Of a DNA stretch of 6,064 bases, positions 5,492 through 6,064 are shown piece after piece. Both the position numbers and the translations under genes were made by a program. Under the pieces are notes generated by a model. That model saw only the letters and a program-made list of their open reading frames with translations, was not told the DNA's origin and ran no database searches. Source of the stretch: Clostridia bacterium (GTDB lineage: Bacteria > Bacillota > Clostridia > Oscillospirales > CAG-272); NCBI GenBank assembly GCA_017540285.1, contig JAFYBI010000448.1, forward strand, positions 1 through 6,064. Direction: 5' to 3'. Each line of letters starts with the position of its first letter. Position 1 is the first letter of the stretch.

Positions 5492-6064
5492 TCAGTACTT
5501 GACCGGCTTGGTGGTGAGATACCGCTTGACCATGAGCGCGACCTTGAAGGTGATCGCGTGGTCGAATTCGCGGAGATCGAGGCCGGTGAGCTTGCGGATC
5601 TTCTCCAGGCGGTACACGAGGGTGTTCCGGTGGACGAAGAGCTTGCGGGAGGTTTCGGAGACGTTGAGGTTGTTCTCGAAGAAGCACTGGATCGTCATGA
5701 GCGTCTCGCGGTCGAGGGAATCGAGGGAGCCGTTCTTGAAGACCTCCTGCAGGAACATTTCGCACAGCGTCGTCGGGAGCTGATAGATCAGGCGGCCGAT
5801 GCCGAGGTTTTCGTAGCTGATGATGTTCTTTTCCGTGTCGAATACCTTGCCGACCTCAAAGGCGACCTGCGCCTCCTTGTAGGAGCGGGCGAGATCCTTG
5901 ATGTTGTCGACCACCGTGCCGATGCCGATGGAGACCTTGACGTAGAACTCGGAGTTGAGGGTATCGGCGATCTGGCGGGCGATCTTCTCGATCTCCTTGA
6001 TGTCGGTGCCCTGCTTGACCTCCTTCACAAGGACGATGTCCTGCTCGCCCGTGGCGATGACGTA
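5492..6064 (-). CDS. PucR/CdaR-family transcriptional regulator, C-terminal 190 residues (cut by window edge)
   Basis: The frame is open from the right edge to a TGA at 5494-5492. No start needs to be assumed: the in-frame GTG at 6028 is an internal valine, since coding continues upstream as YVIATGEQDIVLVKEV. Within the visible 190 residues, positions 1 to about 85 resemble the degenerate GGDEF-like domain of this family (V-S-I-G-I-G at 44-49 and LARSYKEAQVAFEVG at 58-72). Positions about 119-183 are the C-terminal PucR helix-turn-helix, with NLNVSETSRKLFVHRNTLVY (132-151) then RLEKIRKLTGLDL. The HRNTLxYRLxKIxxLTGxDL pattern is the family hallmark. Such proteins bind DNA and often respond to a small metabolite through an N-terminal domain, which is not visible here, so neither ligand nor targets can be named. 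The same-strand position upstream of ftsE makes control of ftsEX possible but not shown. Little else distinguishes it from the many PucR paralogues in Clostridia. Confidence 0.88.
   Translation of the reverse strand, partial: YVIATGEQDIVLVKEVKQGTDIKEIEKIARQIADTLNSEFYVKVSIGIGTVVDNIKDLARSYKEAQVAFEVGKVFDTEKNIISYENLGIGRLIYQLPTTLCEMFLQEVFKNGSLDSLDRETLMTIQCFFENNLNVSETSRKLFVHRNTLVYRLEKIRKLTGLDLREFDHAITFKVALMVKRYLTTKPVKY

Noticed and set aside
5250..5765. Minus-strand frame of about 171 codons crossing the regulator end and the intergenic region
   Set aside because: It is Arg/Pro-rich, has no domain, and overlaps the regulator's clear HTH frame and its terminator hairpin.

Overview
The window is a GC-rich stretch (about 60% GC by eye) from what looks like a Gram-positive anaerobe of the Clostridia, for example an Oscillospiraceae or Christensenellales relative. 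This placement is inferred from gene order and protein style (ftsE-ftsX followed by secreted coiled-coil M23 hydrolases and an S41 protease, with a PucR/CdaR-type regulator upstream). No marker gene in the window fixes the taxon. Every gene supported here lies on the minus strand, so the biological reading order runs from the right end of the window to the left.

Layout in transcription order: (1) positions 6064-5492 hold the C-terminal 190 residues of a PucR/CdaR-family regulator (GGDEF-like domain plus a C-terminal helix-turn-helix), whose start is outside the window. (2) A 238-base intergenic region (5491-5254) holds a probable terminator hairpin, an AT-rich island that is the best place for a promoter, and a short stem-loop in the presumed leader. 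(3) ftsE (5253-4567) and ftsX (4580-3702) overlap by 14 bases. (4) A 631-residue secreted coiled-coil M23 (LytM) peptidase (3667-1772) follows after 34 bases. (5) A 429-residue paralogue (1698-409) follows after 73 bases. (6) The first 114 residues of a membrane-anchored S41 C-terminal processing protease (342-1) run off the left edge.

The genes from ftsE to the S41 protease share one strand, have short gaps and no clear terminator between them, and probably form one operon. In well-studied bacteria the FtsEX ABC-type complex sits in the membrane, hydrolyses ATP inside, and through the extracellular loop of FtsX switches on a coiled-coil murein hydrolase or activator (EnvC in E. coli, CwlO in Bacillus, PcsB in streptococci). 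Here two such partners are encoded in tandem. They share the N-terminal coiled-coil pattern and 59 of 100 ungapped residues in the M23 domain, and both keep the zinc and catalytic histidines. The simplest reading is a cell-division/elongation module with two FtsEX-controlled peptidoglycan endopeptidases of different reach, followed by a protease that may process or remove envelope proteins.

I found no mobile element, CRISPR array, tRNA, rRNA or defence system. The window is mainly a conserved core division locus. Its most distinctive points are the duplicated effector, the very long Ala/Glu-rich helix in the first copy, and the dyad in the ftsE upstream region.
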